The notes below the pieces were generated by a model. That model was not told the DNA's origin and ran no database searches. It worked only from the letters and a program-made list of their open reading frames with translations. Shown here piece after piece: positions 15,113-20,605 of a stretch of 20,605 nucleotides of DNA; position 1 is the stretch's first letter, and each line of letters starts with the position of its first letter. The translations under genes and the position numbers were made by a program. This stretch comes from Proteocatella sp051653405 (GTDB taxonomy: Bacteria; Bacillota; Clostridia; Peptostreptococcales; Filifactoraceae). The stretch spans positions 1 through 20,605 of the forward strand of contig JBOFWC010000245.1 in NCBI GenBank assembly GCA_051653405.1. The letters are read 5' to 3'.

Positions 15113-16108
15113 ATGATACAAATAGACGGGAATAGTTGTTTAAATCAACGATACAAAAAGTCGGACTGCAACCGTTGTCGGATAATTTGTCCTTCAAAAT
15201 GCATCCAAGAAGGTTTCAAGGTTAATTCAAGCGATTGTGATGATTGCGGGATGTGCATATCAGTATGCCCGGCAGAAGCAATTTCGAGCAGTGAAGTTTC
15301 AAATAAGGATTTGCAGGAATTGATAGTAGCAGATGAGTCCTGTTTCGTGTTATCTTGCCGTTTGCGGGACAAGCAAAGTAGTTGGCCTTGTTTGGGTTTT
15401 CTCGATGTTCGTTTGATATTTGTATTAATTCTAAGCGGAGCAAAAAAAAATCGACAGATTGTGATTAAGAATCAATTATGTAATACTTGTAAACCTCAAG
15501 TGGGCAAGTATTTAAATGAGTTATTTCATGAAGCCAATAAAATTCTTATTCTTGCAGGGAAAAATCCAATTATACAGGGATTTAATTCAGATAGTATAAG
15601 AATGCACGAAACGTTAATATCACGTAGGAATTTATTTAAAAGTATTATTAGGAAAGGCGCTAAGTTTCTTTCAGAAAGCCTTGATGAGGAAAAAAATTTC
15701 GGAAGACAATCCCGTCAGATGCTATTTTCTCAATATGAAAGCTCGATTGACATTCCAATAATGGAGCCAACAGCCCTTTTTAATGCTATTTCTTATAGTG
15801 ATTCTTGTAACGCTTGTGCTTCTTGCGAAAAGATATGCCCTCAAAATGCAATAAAAATTAAAGAACAAGGTGAAAAATTGGAATTTTATCATAATTCACG
15901 AGTTTGTTCCGGTTGTGAGATTTGTATAGTTAATTGTCCGCAAGAGGCAATAACATTAAAGTTTGCTACTTACTTAGGCATTTACAAAGTAGCGGAGCAT
16001 AAGCTGCCTCGTTGTGTTCAGTGTGGGAATTTGTATATGCCTATTGCAAATCAAGAAATATGCATACAATGTATGTTGAAAAATCCTCTAAAGATTGATT
16101 GGTTGTAA
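15113..16108 (+). CDS. Multi-cluster iron-sulfur protein of unknown role
   Basis: The product is 331 residues from ATG 15113; TTG 15107 is an alternative with better spacing from AGGAAAGGA. It appears soluble and cytoplasmic, with no signal peptide. The N-terminal part holds ferredoxin-like cysteines (CNRCRIICPSKC and CDDCGMCISVCPAEAI). The middle region (about 80-135) has a second kind of Cys pattern: CFVLSCR, PCLGFLDVR and LCNTCKPQVG. The C-terminal third has two more ferredoxin motifs (CNACASCEKICPQNAI and CSGCEICIVNCPQEAI), then a CX2C pair either side of a short loop (CVQCGNLYMP, ICIQC) like a zinc or rubredoxin-like knuckle. Four clusters are likely. It follows tatA after 192 bases, suggesting an electron-transfer or maturation role for the molybdoenzyme, but the function is inferred from position only. 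Confidence 0.8.
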   Translation: MIQIDGNSCLNQRYKKSDCNRCRIICPSKCIQEGFKVNSSDCDDCGMCISVCPAEAISSSEVSNKDLQELIVADESCFVLSCRLRDKQSSWPCLGFLDVRLIFVLILSGAKKNRQIVIKNQLCNTCKPQVGKYLNELFHEANKILILAGKNPIIQGFNSDSIRMHETLISRRNLFKSIIRKGAKFLSESLDEEKNFGRQSRQMLFSQYESSIDIPIMEPTALFNAISYSDSCNACASCEKICPQNAIKIKEQGEKLEFYHNSRVCSGCEICIVNCPQEAITLKFATYLGIYKVAEHKLPRCVQCGNLYMPIANQEICIQCMLKNPLKIDWL

Positions 16109-16331
16109 CGTTTGCCGAGAGTGTAAACAGATTTCAATTAATTGCGAAAACACCCAGGTGTTGATAAGTTGAAAAGCGCGGCTTGATAAACATAAAACAA
16201 TAGATTGTTTCAATGATTATTAAGATTAATAAAAGAATCGGTGAAGTATTTAATGCTTTTTTGAAGTATTGAGATATCGAAGGTATGCTAGGAACGTTTA
16301 TTTTGATAATTTGTCCGGAAGTCTAATAAGA

Positions 16332-16694
16332 TCATTTATGATTTTTCTCAACAATATGCTCAAATGCTTTTTCAAAAATGTCTCTGACATGGTTATCGTC
16401 AAGCGTGTAAAAGACATTTTTTCCTTCACGGTGGGAGCTAACTAGATTAGCTTCACGAAGAAGTCTTAATTGATGAGAAATTGCTGACTTTGTCATATTG
16501 AGTAATGCCGCCAAATCGCAAACGCACATTTCATTTTGGTCCAATGCCCAAAGTATGTGGCTTCTTGTTTTATCACCCATGATTTTGAATAAGCTAGATA
16601 CTTCATTTAATATCGTTTCCTTCGGTAGGTTAGCACGGACCTTATCAACAACCTCCACATGGATGATTTCGCAGTCAGTGTCTTTGTGTTCCAT
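16332..16694 (-). CDS. ArsR/SmtB-family metal-sensing repressor, CadC-like
   Basis: This 120-residue winged-helix repressor is transcribed away from the metal exporter genes and is very likely their regulator. It carries two recognised metal-site patterns. The alpha-3 type uses MCVCDLAALL with an N-terminal Cys8, as in CadC, which senses Cd/Pb/Zn. The alpha-5 type uses the DXHX10HXXE spacing (DNHVRDIFEKAFEHIVE), as in SmtB, which senses Zn. The recognition helix is in SAISHQLRLLREANLV. The start codon complement lies at 16692-16694, preceded by GAAGGTGAT. Its promoter faces the exporter promoter across an operator-rich region, so it probably also controls itself. Metal release of DNA is inferred from the family. 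Confidence 0.93.
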   Translation of the reverse strand: MEHKDTDCEIIHVEVVDKVRANLPKETILNEVSSLFKIMGDKTRSHILWALDQNEMCVCDLAALLNMTKSAISHQLRLLREANLVSSHREGKNVFYTLDDNHVRDIFEKAFEHIVEKNHK

Positions 16695-16732
16695 ATAAAA
16701 TCACCTTCATTCCGGTCATTATTTTACTTTGT

Positions 16733-16761
16733 ATTATAGTTGGCTAAAAAAGTTTTGTCAA
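16733..16761 (-). promoter_or_regulatory. Promoter of the CadC-like repressor gene
   Basis: Reading the minus strand, TTGACA (complement at 16756-16761) and TATAAT (complement at 16733-16738) are separated by 17 bases. Both hexamers match the housekeeping sigma consensus exactly. The promoter lies about 40 bases upstream of the repressor's start and points away from the exporter operon. Confidence 0.85.
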
Positions 16762-16776
16762 AACACATAAAAACGA

Positions 16777-16806
16777 TTGACAGTTGAATGGTTGCTCAAC
16801 TATAAT
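16777..16806 (+). promoter_or_regulatory. Promoter of the HMA/P1B-ATPase operon
   Basis: TTGACA at 16777-16782 and TATAAT at 16801-16806 are separated by 18 bases and match the housekeeping consensus exactly. The first palindromic operator fills the spacer and touches both hexamers, so a bound repressor would block RNA polymerase. Without bound repressor this should be a strong promoter. Confidence 0.88.
16780..16803. promoter_or_regulatory. Operator 1 of the metal regulon
   Basis: AGTTGA (16782-16787) and TCAACT (16796-16801) form an imperfect dyad between the -35 and -10 boxes. It shares its half-sites with the two stronger operators downstream. The dyad resembles ArsR/SmtB-family sites with TTGA and TCAA half-sites. 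Binding by the adjacent CadC-like protein is inferred. Confidence 0.75.
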
Positions 16807-16812
16807 AAAAGT

Positions 16813-16838
16813 AACAGTTGAGCGATCGTTCAACTGTT
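16813..16838. promoter_or_regulatory. Operator 2 of the metal regulon
   Basis: A 26-base palindrome: AACAGTTGAGCGA is mirrored by TCGTTCAACTGTT with one mismatched pair. It follows the -10 box of the exporter promoter, in the transcribed leader. Its centre is 34 bases from that of operator 1. Confidence 0.85.
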
Positions 16839-16849
16839 ATAAAAAAACA

Positions 16850-16875
16850 AACAGTTGAATAATTGCTCAACTGTT
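16850..16875. promoter_or_regulatory. Operator 3 of the metal regulon
   Basis: AACAGTTGAATAA is mirrored by TTGCTCAACTGTT with one mismatched pair. The outer half-sites are identical to those of operator 2, and the centre is 37 bases from it. It ends just before the ribosome-binding site of the first HMA gene. Confidence 0.85.
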
Positions 16876-16894
16876 ATAAAAGGAGAAATTTATA

Positions 16895-17116
16895 ATGAAA
16901 AAAACTTTTAAGTTAATCGGTCTTGATTGCGCCAACTGCGCTGCGAAAATTGAAAATGCTATTAGTAACCTGCCAGATATAACGTCAGTTTCGGTAAACT
17001 TTATGACAACCAAGATGAATATTGAAGCTGAACGTGAAAAGATGGAAAGCGTAGTTGAAGCGGCTAAAAAAGTCATCAATAATATTGAACCTGATGTTAA
17101 AATCGAAAAAGCATAA
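16895..17116 (+). CDS. Stand-alone heavy-metal-associated (HMA) domain protein, copy 1
   Basis: This is a 73-residue single HMA domain that probably binds and delivers a metal ion to the exporter. The metal-binding loop is GLDCANCAAKIE, a CX2C motif in the GMxCxxC position. The beta-alpha-beta fold is suggested by VSVNFMTTKMNIE and the C-terminal PDVKIEKA strand. AAAGGAG lies 11 bases upstream of the ATG. About the first 47 residues match copy 2 apart from one Ile/Val difference; after that the two diverge (MESVVEAAKKVINN here, a different helix there). It opens the exporter operon. Whether it is a metallochaperone or the regulatory domain missing from the ATPase is inference. Confidence 0.93.
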   Translation: MKKTFKLIGLDCANCAAKIENAISNLPDITSVSVNFMTTKMNIEAEREKMESVVEAAKKVINNIEPDVKIEKA

Positions 17117-17161
17117 AAATAAATAGATATTTAAATAAAACAAAAAATGGGGGAATTTGTA

Positions 17162-17383
17162 ATGAAAAAAACTTTTAAATTAATCGGTCTTGATTGCGCC
17201 AACTGCGCTGCAAAAATTGAAAATGCTATTAGTAACCTGCCAGATGTAACGTCAGTTTCGGTAAATTTTATGACAACGAAGATGAACATTGAAGCTAACA
17301 GGGAAAAGATGAAAAACGTTATTGGCGAAGTCGAAAAGGTCATCAAAAAAATCGAACCAGATGTGGTTATAGAAAAAGCATAA
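17162..17383 (+). CDS. Stand-alone heavy-metal-associated (HMA) domain protein, copy 2
   Basis: This is a second 73-residue HMA protein, 45 bases after copy 1 and with the same CX2C loop GLDCANCAAKIE. A GGGGGAA site precedes ATG 17162; the in-frame ATG at 17147 would bury that site. The nucleotide sequence of the first two thirds is almost the same as copy 1, which points to a recent tandem duplication. The second helix differs (MKNVIGEVEKVIKK) and the end reads PDVVIEKA. The ATPase gene starts 13 bases after its stop, so the three genes are probably co-transcribed and the products may interact. Confidence 0.93.
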   Translation: MKKTFKLIGLDCANCAAKIENAISNLPDVTSVSVNFMTTKMNIEANREKMKNVIGEVEKVIKKIEPDVVIEKA

Positions 17384-17396
17384 TGAGGTGATACCA

Positions 17397-19253
17397 ATGC
17401 AGCACAACAAAAAGCGACTTATGAGAATACTTGGAGGCGGCGCGATCTATGCTGCCTCGTTCTTTCTCGAATTTGATAATGATATATTGAATATTGCTAT
17501 GTTTCTTCTTGGCTATTTTATTATCGGCGGCGATATAGTACTGAAGGCCGTAAAAAATATACTTCGCGGCCAAGTTTTTGATGAAAACTTCCTGATGTTT
17601 ATTGCAACAATTGGAGCTTTTGCTATCGGCGACTATGAGGAAGCCGTAGGAGTTATGCTATTCTTTCAGGTGGGTGAGCTTTTCCAAAGCTATGCTGTGG
17701 ATCAATCCAGAAAATCTATATCAGGCTTGATGGATATTCGTCCTGACTATGCAAACCTGCGGCGTGGTGATGAAATTGTCAAGGTAGACCCGGATGAAGT
17801 GGAGGTCGGTGATGAAATCATCATCAAGGCTGGAGAAAAAATCCCGCTTGATGCTGTTGTTATCGAGGGTGACTCTATGGTGGATACCTCTTCTCTAACT
17901 GGAGAATCAGTTCCGCGCGAGGTTACTGTCGGTTCAGATCTTCTTAGCGGCTGTATTAATATTAACGGGCTGCTTATCGCACGTGTTACTAAAGAATTCG
18001 GCGACTCTACTGTCAGCAAGATTCTCGACTTGGTGGAAAATGCCAGCAATAAGAAATCCAACTCAGAGAACTTCATTACCAAGTTTGCCAGATACTATAC
18101 TCCTACCGTAGTTGTTGTAGCTGTTCTGTTGGCAGCTATCCCTCCGCTCTTTTTCGAGGGGGAAGAGTTTACTAAATGGTTGGTTAGAGCGCTTACCTTT
18201 TTGGTTATATCTTGCCCATGTGCGTTAGTTATCTCTATTCCGCTCAGCTTTTTCGGAGGAATAGGCGGCGCTTCTAAGTTGGGAGTTCTGGTGAAGGGTA
18301 GTAATTACCTGGAAGCATTGGCCCAAACAGAGGTTGTTGTTTTCGATAAAACCGGGACCTTAACAAAAGGTGTATTTAATGTCCAAGAGGTTCATTCAGA
18401 AGTAATGAGCAGGGATGAACTGCTAGAGTTAACTGCCTATGCGGAAAACTATTCGAACCATCCTATCTCTCTTTCCTTAAAGAGAGCCTATGGTAAGCCA
18501 ATCGACAATGCCGCGATTGCTGATGTTAAAGAACTGCCGGGATATGGCGTAGAGGCTATTGTTCACGGTAAAAAGGTACTAGCTGGTAATAATAAGCTGA
18601 TGAAGAAAATGAAAATTAATTACTTCACGGGTGAAATTATCGGAACCGTTGTCCATGTTGCGGCAGATGGAAAATATATGGGCTATATCGTAATTGCCGA
18701 TGAAATTAAAACTGATGCGGCAAAAGCTATCAAGGACTTAAAAGCAGAGAATATTAAGCAAACTGTCATGTTGACAGGTGATGCTAAGCCGATCGGGGAG
18801 CATGTGGCGAGAAAGCTGGGGCTTGATAATGTGTATACAGACCTGCTTCCTGCAGACAAAGTAGAAAAACTAGAGGAAGTGTTCACTCAAAAGTCGGAAA
18901 AAGGCAAACTTGTCTTCGTAGGAGACGGTGTAAACGACGCTCCGGTGTTGGCGAGAGCCGATATTGGAATTGCAATGGGTGGATTAGGGTCTGATGCAGC
19001 TATTGAAGCCGCTGACGTGGTAATTATGACTGATGAACCTTCTAGGATTGCAACGGCAATAAAAATTGCTAAGCGGACGCTACGAATTGCGAAGCAAAAT
19101 ATTTTCTTAGCCTTGAGTGTGAAAGTAGTTGTTTTGGTGTTAGGAGCAATAGGAGTGGCTAATATGTGGGCTGCTGTTTTTGCTGATGTGGGGGTTTCGG
19201 TGATTGCCATTCTTAATGCAATACGAGTATTAAGCACAAAGCAATTCTCTTAG
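17397..19253 (+). CDS. P1B-type heavy metal ATPase, zinc/cadmium/lead exporter without its own HMA domain
   Basis: This inner-membrane pump exports divalent metal using ATP. The product is 618 residues from ATG 17397, six bases after AGGTGAT; GTG 17388 is less likely. Motifs are the actuator TGESVP (about 168), membrane metal site CPC (273-275, SCPCALVIS), phosphorylation site DKTGTLT (Asp317), the nucleotide-domain SNHPIS, and GDGVNDAP (about 509). The last helices read MWAAVFADVGVSVIAILNA, with an Asp in the place typical of the Zn/Cd/Pb group (ZntA/CadA). The N-terminus goes almost straight into the membrane helices, whereas most relatives begin with one or more HMA domains. The two small HMA proteins upstream probably fill that role. 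CadA/ZntA is the nearest functional name; the metal is not proven. Confidence 0.95.
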   Translation: MQHNKKRLMRILGGGAIYAASFFLEFDNDILNIAMFLLGYFIIGGDIVLKAVKNILRGQVFDENFLMFIATIGAFAIGDYEEAVGVMLFFQVGELFQSYAVDQSRKSISGLMDIRPDYANLRRGDEIVKVDPDEVEVGDEIIIKAGEKIPLDAVVIEGDSMVDTSSLTGESVPREVTVGSDLLSGCININGLLIARVTKEFGDSTVSKILDLVENASNKKSNSENFITKFARYYTPTVVVVAVLLAAIPPLFFEGEEFTKWLVRALTFLVISCPCALVISIPLSFFGGIGGASKLGVLVKGSNYLEALAQTEVVVFDKTGTLTKGVFNVQEVHSEVMSRDELLELTAYAENYSNHPISLSLKRAYGKPIDNAAIADVKELPGYGVEAIVHGKKVLAGNNKLMKKMKINYFTGEIIGTVVHVAADGKYMGYIVIADEIKTDAAKAIKDLKAENIKQTVMLTGDAKPIGEHVARKLGLDNVYTDLLPADKVEKLEEVFTQKSEKGKLVFVGDGVNDAPVLARADIGIAMGGLGSDAAIEAADVVIMTDEPSRIATAIKIAKRTLRIAKQNIFLALSVKVVVLVLGAIGVANMWAAVFADVGVSVIAILNAIRVLSTKQFS

Positions 19254-19437
19254 CCTATAAAGAAAATAATAGAAGAATGGACTTTGTGTAAAATAGTTCT
19301 AGGTACATGGTAAGTGAATTACAACAAAGATTATAATGTTGATTATCAGCAGTAATAAAGGCTGAAGGATAAAGTCATAAAGACAAGATTCTATATGCTA
19401 TAGTGATTGGTGCAAGTTAATATAGGTTCTTCAACTT

Positions 19438-19490
19438 CAGCCACATCGTATTTATCGTGATTAAGCGGTAAATACAATGTGGCTGTTTGT
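19438..19490 (+). terminator. Long stem-loop after the exporter operon
   Basis: CAGCCACAT (19438-19446) pairs with ATGTGGCTG (19477-19485). After one mismatch, GTATTTA (19448-19454) pairs with TAAATAC (19469-19475) around a 14-base loop. A T-rich tail (TTTGTTT) follows, so it works as an intrinsic terminator on the plus strand. It closes the exporter operon 185 bases after the ATPase stop; the AT-rich sequence in between shows no gene. Confidence 0.7.
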
Positions 19491-19634
19491 TTAAAAATTA
19501 TCGATGCTTTGCCCAAAAGACGATTTCAATTGTTTTTATTATATGGAAGACAAAAAAGAAAGAGTCTTTGCGGGAAAAAATTTCATATAGACAACTATGG
19601 CGCAAGGTCTCTTTTGAAAAGGGAGGCCGATGCG

Positions 19635-20039
19635 ATGAGTTATCAAGAGCAATTTGATAGTTTTTGTAAAAAAATTTTAAAAAACCATGCTCGTAACTAT
19701 GCAGAGCAATTACGTAGACGTGAAAGAAGAGAGTGTTCTTTTGAGGGGGCTTGTGAAGATCGTAGGGTGCAACAATATTTTTCTACTCCACCATATGAAG
19801 GCGCGTATATTTTCAGGGTTATGAATATGGATGTAGTGGTAAAAAATCTTATCCTTGGAGCCGCTTTAGATGAACTAGAAGACGAGAAGCGCGACATTGT
19901 TCTTCTATCTTATTTCATTGAAATGACAGATCAGGAGATTGCTGAGTATCTTCACTTGATCCGTCGTACTGTATCTTATCGTAGAGGGTCAACATTAAAG
20001 CAATTAAAAAAGTTTTTAGAGACATATTCTGATGAATGA
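19635..20039 (+). CDS. Small sigma-70 region-4-like DNA-binding protein
   Basis: The product is 134 residues from ATG 19635, nine bases after GGGAGG; the frame is open further upstream into the terminator region, where no start is well supported. The C-terminal half (about 75-134) resembles sigma factor region 4: LDELEDEKRDIVLLSYF, then a helix-turn-helix around MTDQEIAEYLHLIRRTVSYR and KQLKKFLE. There is no region 2, so it is not a complete sigma factor. Similar short proteins occur in mobile elements and Bacillota genomes as regulators. The N-terminal half is charged and rich in Arg/Glu. No target is evident. It sits between the metal exporter and the feo genes. Confidence 0.72.
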   Translation: MSYQEQFDSFCKKILKNHARNYAEQLRRRERRECSFEGACEDRRVQQYFSTPPYEGAYIFRVMNMDVVVKNLILGAALDELEDEKRDIVLLSYFIEMTDQEIAEYLHLIRRTVSYRRGSTLKQLKKFLETYSDE

Positions 20040-20148
20040 AAAAACAAAAATTTTTATGGGAAGGCATGATTATTATTGTCGAAAATTTTTAAAAACTGCA
20101 ACATGCGGTAAAGAAAGCAAATGACAATATATAAAGGGAGAAGTGAGT

Positions 20149-20475
20149 ATGTCAGAAATGACTCATGGAGTTTTACCCAATTTAGTAGAAATGGGAATGA
20201 TGGCTGAACTATATAAAGCTTTTGGCGATTATAATCGTGTGCGTGTACTATGGCTGCTTTTTGATTTCCCAGAGATTTGTGTAGGTGATATTGCCAAACA
20301 CTTAAAGATATCAGAATCTTTAGTATCTCATCAGCTTCGATTGTTAAAGGGGGCACATATTGTTCGTGCACAAAAGCGAGGAAGAAATGTAATATATAGC
20401 ATTGCAGATAATCATGTAAATTCTATATTAAAACTAACATATGAGCATATTCAAGAGAATAAAAGAAAGGAGTAA
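20149..20475 (+). CDS. ArsR/SmtB-family metal-sensing repressor, next to feoA
   Basis: A 108-residue winged-helix repressor starts at ATG 20149, five bases after AAAGGGAGAAG; GTG 20143 overlaps that site. The recognition helix is in SESLVSHQLRLLKGAHIV. The alpha-5 metal site has the DXHX10HXXE spacing of SmtB and NmtR (DNHVNSILKLTYEHIQE). The alpha-3 site is reduced: EICVGDIAKHL has Gly where CadC has its second Cys. It should sense by alpha-5 alone, in contrast to the regulator at 16332-16694. Its gene is followed six bases later by feoA, so it may control iron uptake, or zinc-linked uptake. The ligand cannot be told from sequence. Confidence 0.9.
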   Translation: MSEMTHGVLPNLVEMGMMAELYKAFGDYNRVRVLWLLFDFPEICVGDIAKHLKISESLVSHQLRLLKGAHIVRAQKRGRNVIYSIADNHVNSILKLTYEHIQENKRKE

Positions 20476-20481
20476 ACGTTT

Positions 20482-20605
20482 ATGACACTTGATGAATTAA
20501 AAATTGGACAGGGTGCTCTAATACGAATTATTGGTGGGAATGGAGCCTTACGACACCATTTGTTAGATATGGGATTGACCCCAGGTATCGAAGTTACATT
20601 GCGCA
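20482..20605 (+). CDS. feoA: FeoA-domain protein, truncated by the window end
   Basis: The visible 41 residues start at ATG 20482 after AAAGGAG. They match the start of FeoA: MTLDELKIGQGALIRIIGG, then LRHHLLDMGLTPGIEV. FeoA is a small SH3-like partner of the ferrous iron transporter FeoB. The rest lies outside the window and feoB probably follows. It is coupled to the ArsR-type gene upstream. Confidence 0.88.
   Translation, partial: MTLDELKIGQGALIRIIGGNGALRHHLLDMGLTPGIEVTLR

Noticed and set aside
16149..16162. Short palindrome AACACC-CA-GGTGTT in the 223-base gap after the iron-sulfur gene
   Set aside because: Arms of only six bases and no T-run or partner site. Nothing else in that gap looks coding.
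19541..19588. Short open frame starting MEDKKERVFAGKNF before the sigma-like gene
   Set aside because: Only about 15 residues and no convincing ribosome-binding site.
20064..20082. Possible Fur box upstream of the second ArsR gene
   Set aside because: TGATTATTATTGTC is only a partial match to the consensus.
1..20605. CRISPR arrays, tRNA or rRNA genes
   Set aside because: No regularly spaced repeats or RNA gene signatures were seen by eye.

Overview
This window looks like part of the chromosome of an anaerobic, low-to-mid GC Bacillota. Purine-rich Shine-Dalgarno sites, GTG/TTG starts, a CadC/SmtB-type metal regulon and an anaerobic molybdoenzyme cluster all fit. A Negativicute such as a Sporomusa or Pelosinus relative is my guess, not something the sequence proves. 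Almost all genes are on the + strand; one ArsR-type regulator is on the - strand.

Layout. (1) 1-3151: a methyl-accepting chemotaxis protein (MCP) gene is split after its tenth codon by an IS1182-family insertion sequence (123-1920). The first codons lie at 94-122 and the rest at 1921-3151, in a frame that would join seamlessly if the element were removed. (2) 3395-8298: a respiratory molybdoenzyme operon encodes a Tat-exported DMSO-reductase-family catalytic subunit, a four-cluster ferredoxin subunit, an NrfD-type membrane anchor and a TorD-like chaperone. (3) 8525-14235: a molybdenum-cofactor block, moaA-mobA-mobB-moeA-(MoeA-like protein with a Cys-rich tail)-moaC-(MOSC/MogA). The last gene is split by an apparent one-base deletion. 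moaD and moaE are not here. (4) 14236-14656: a degraded stretch whose end resembles the C-terminus of MoeA. (5) 14705-16108: a lone tatA and a multi-cluster iron-sulfur protein. (6) 16332-19253: a heavy-metal regulon. A CadC-like repressor is divergent from two near-identical stand-alone HMA metal-binding proteins and a P1B ATPase that has no HMA domain of its own. Three similar palindromic operators lie between them. (7) 19635-20605: a small sigma-region-4-like protein, a second SmtB-type repressor and the start of feoA, which runs off the window.

How the genes work together. Regions 2-5 read as a largely self-contained respiratory module: an exported molybdoenzyme, its electron-transfer partners, its chaperone, most of the enzymes that make and load its cofactor, and a Tat translocase component. 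The substrate of the reductase cannot be read from the sequence. Region 6 is a zinc/cadmium/lead export system with its metal-binding proteins supplied in trans. Region 7 suggests ferrous iron uptake under a metal-sensing ArsR-family repressor.

The observations I rate highest are the IS-split MCP that may be re-expressed from the element's own end, the three-operator metal promoter with duplicated HMA genes, the frameshifted MOSC-MogA gene, and the perfect 10-10-10 inverted repeat in front of the molybdoenzyme operon. I found no CRISPR array, RNA gene or convincing riboswitch.
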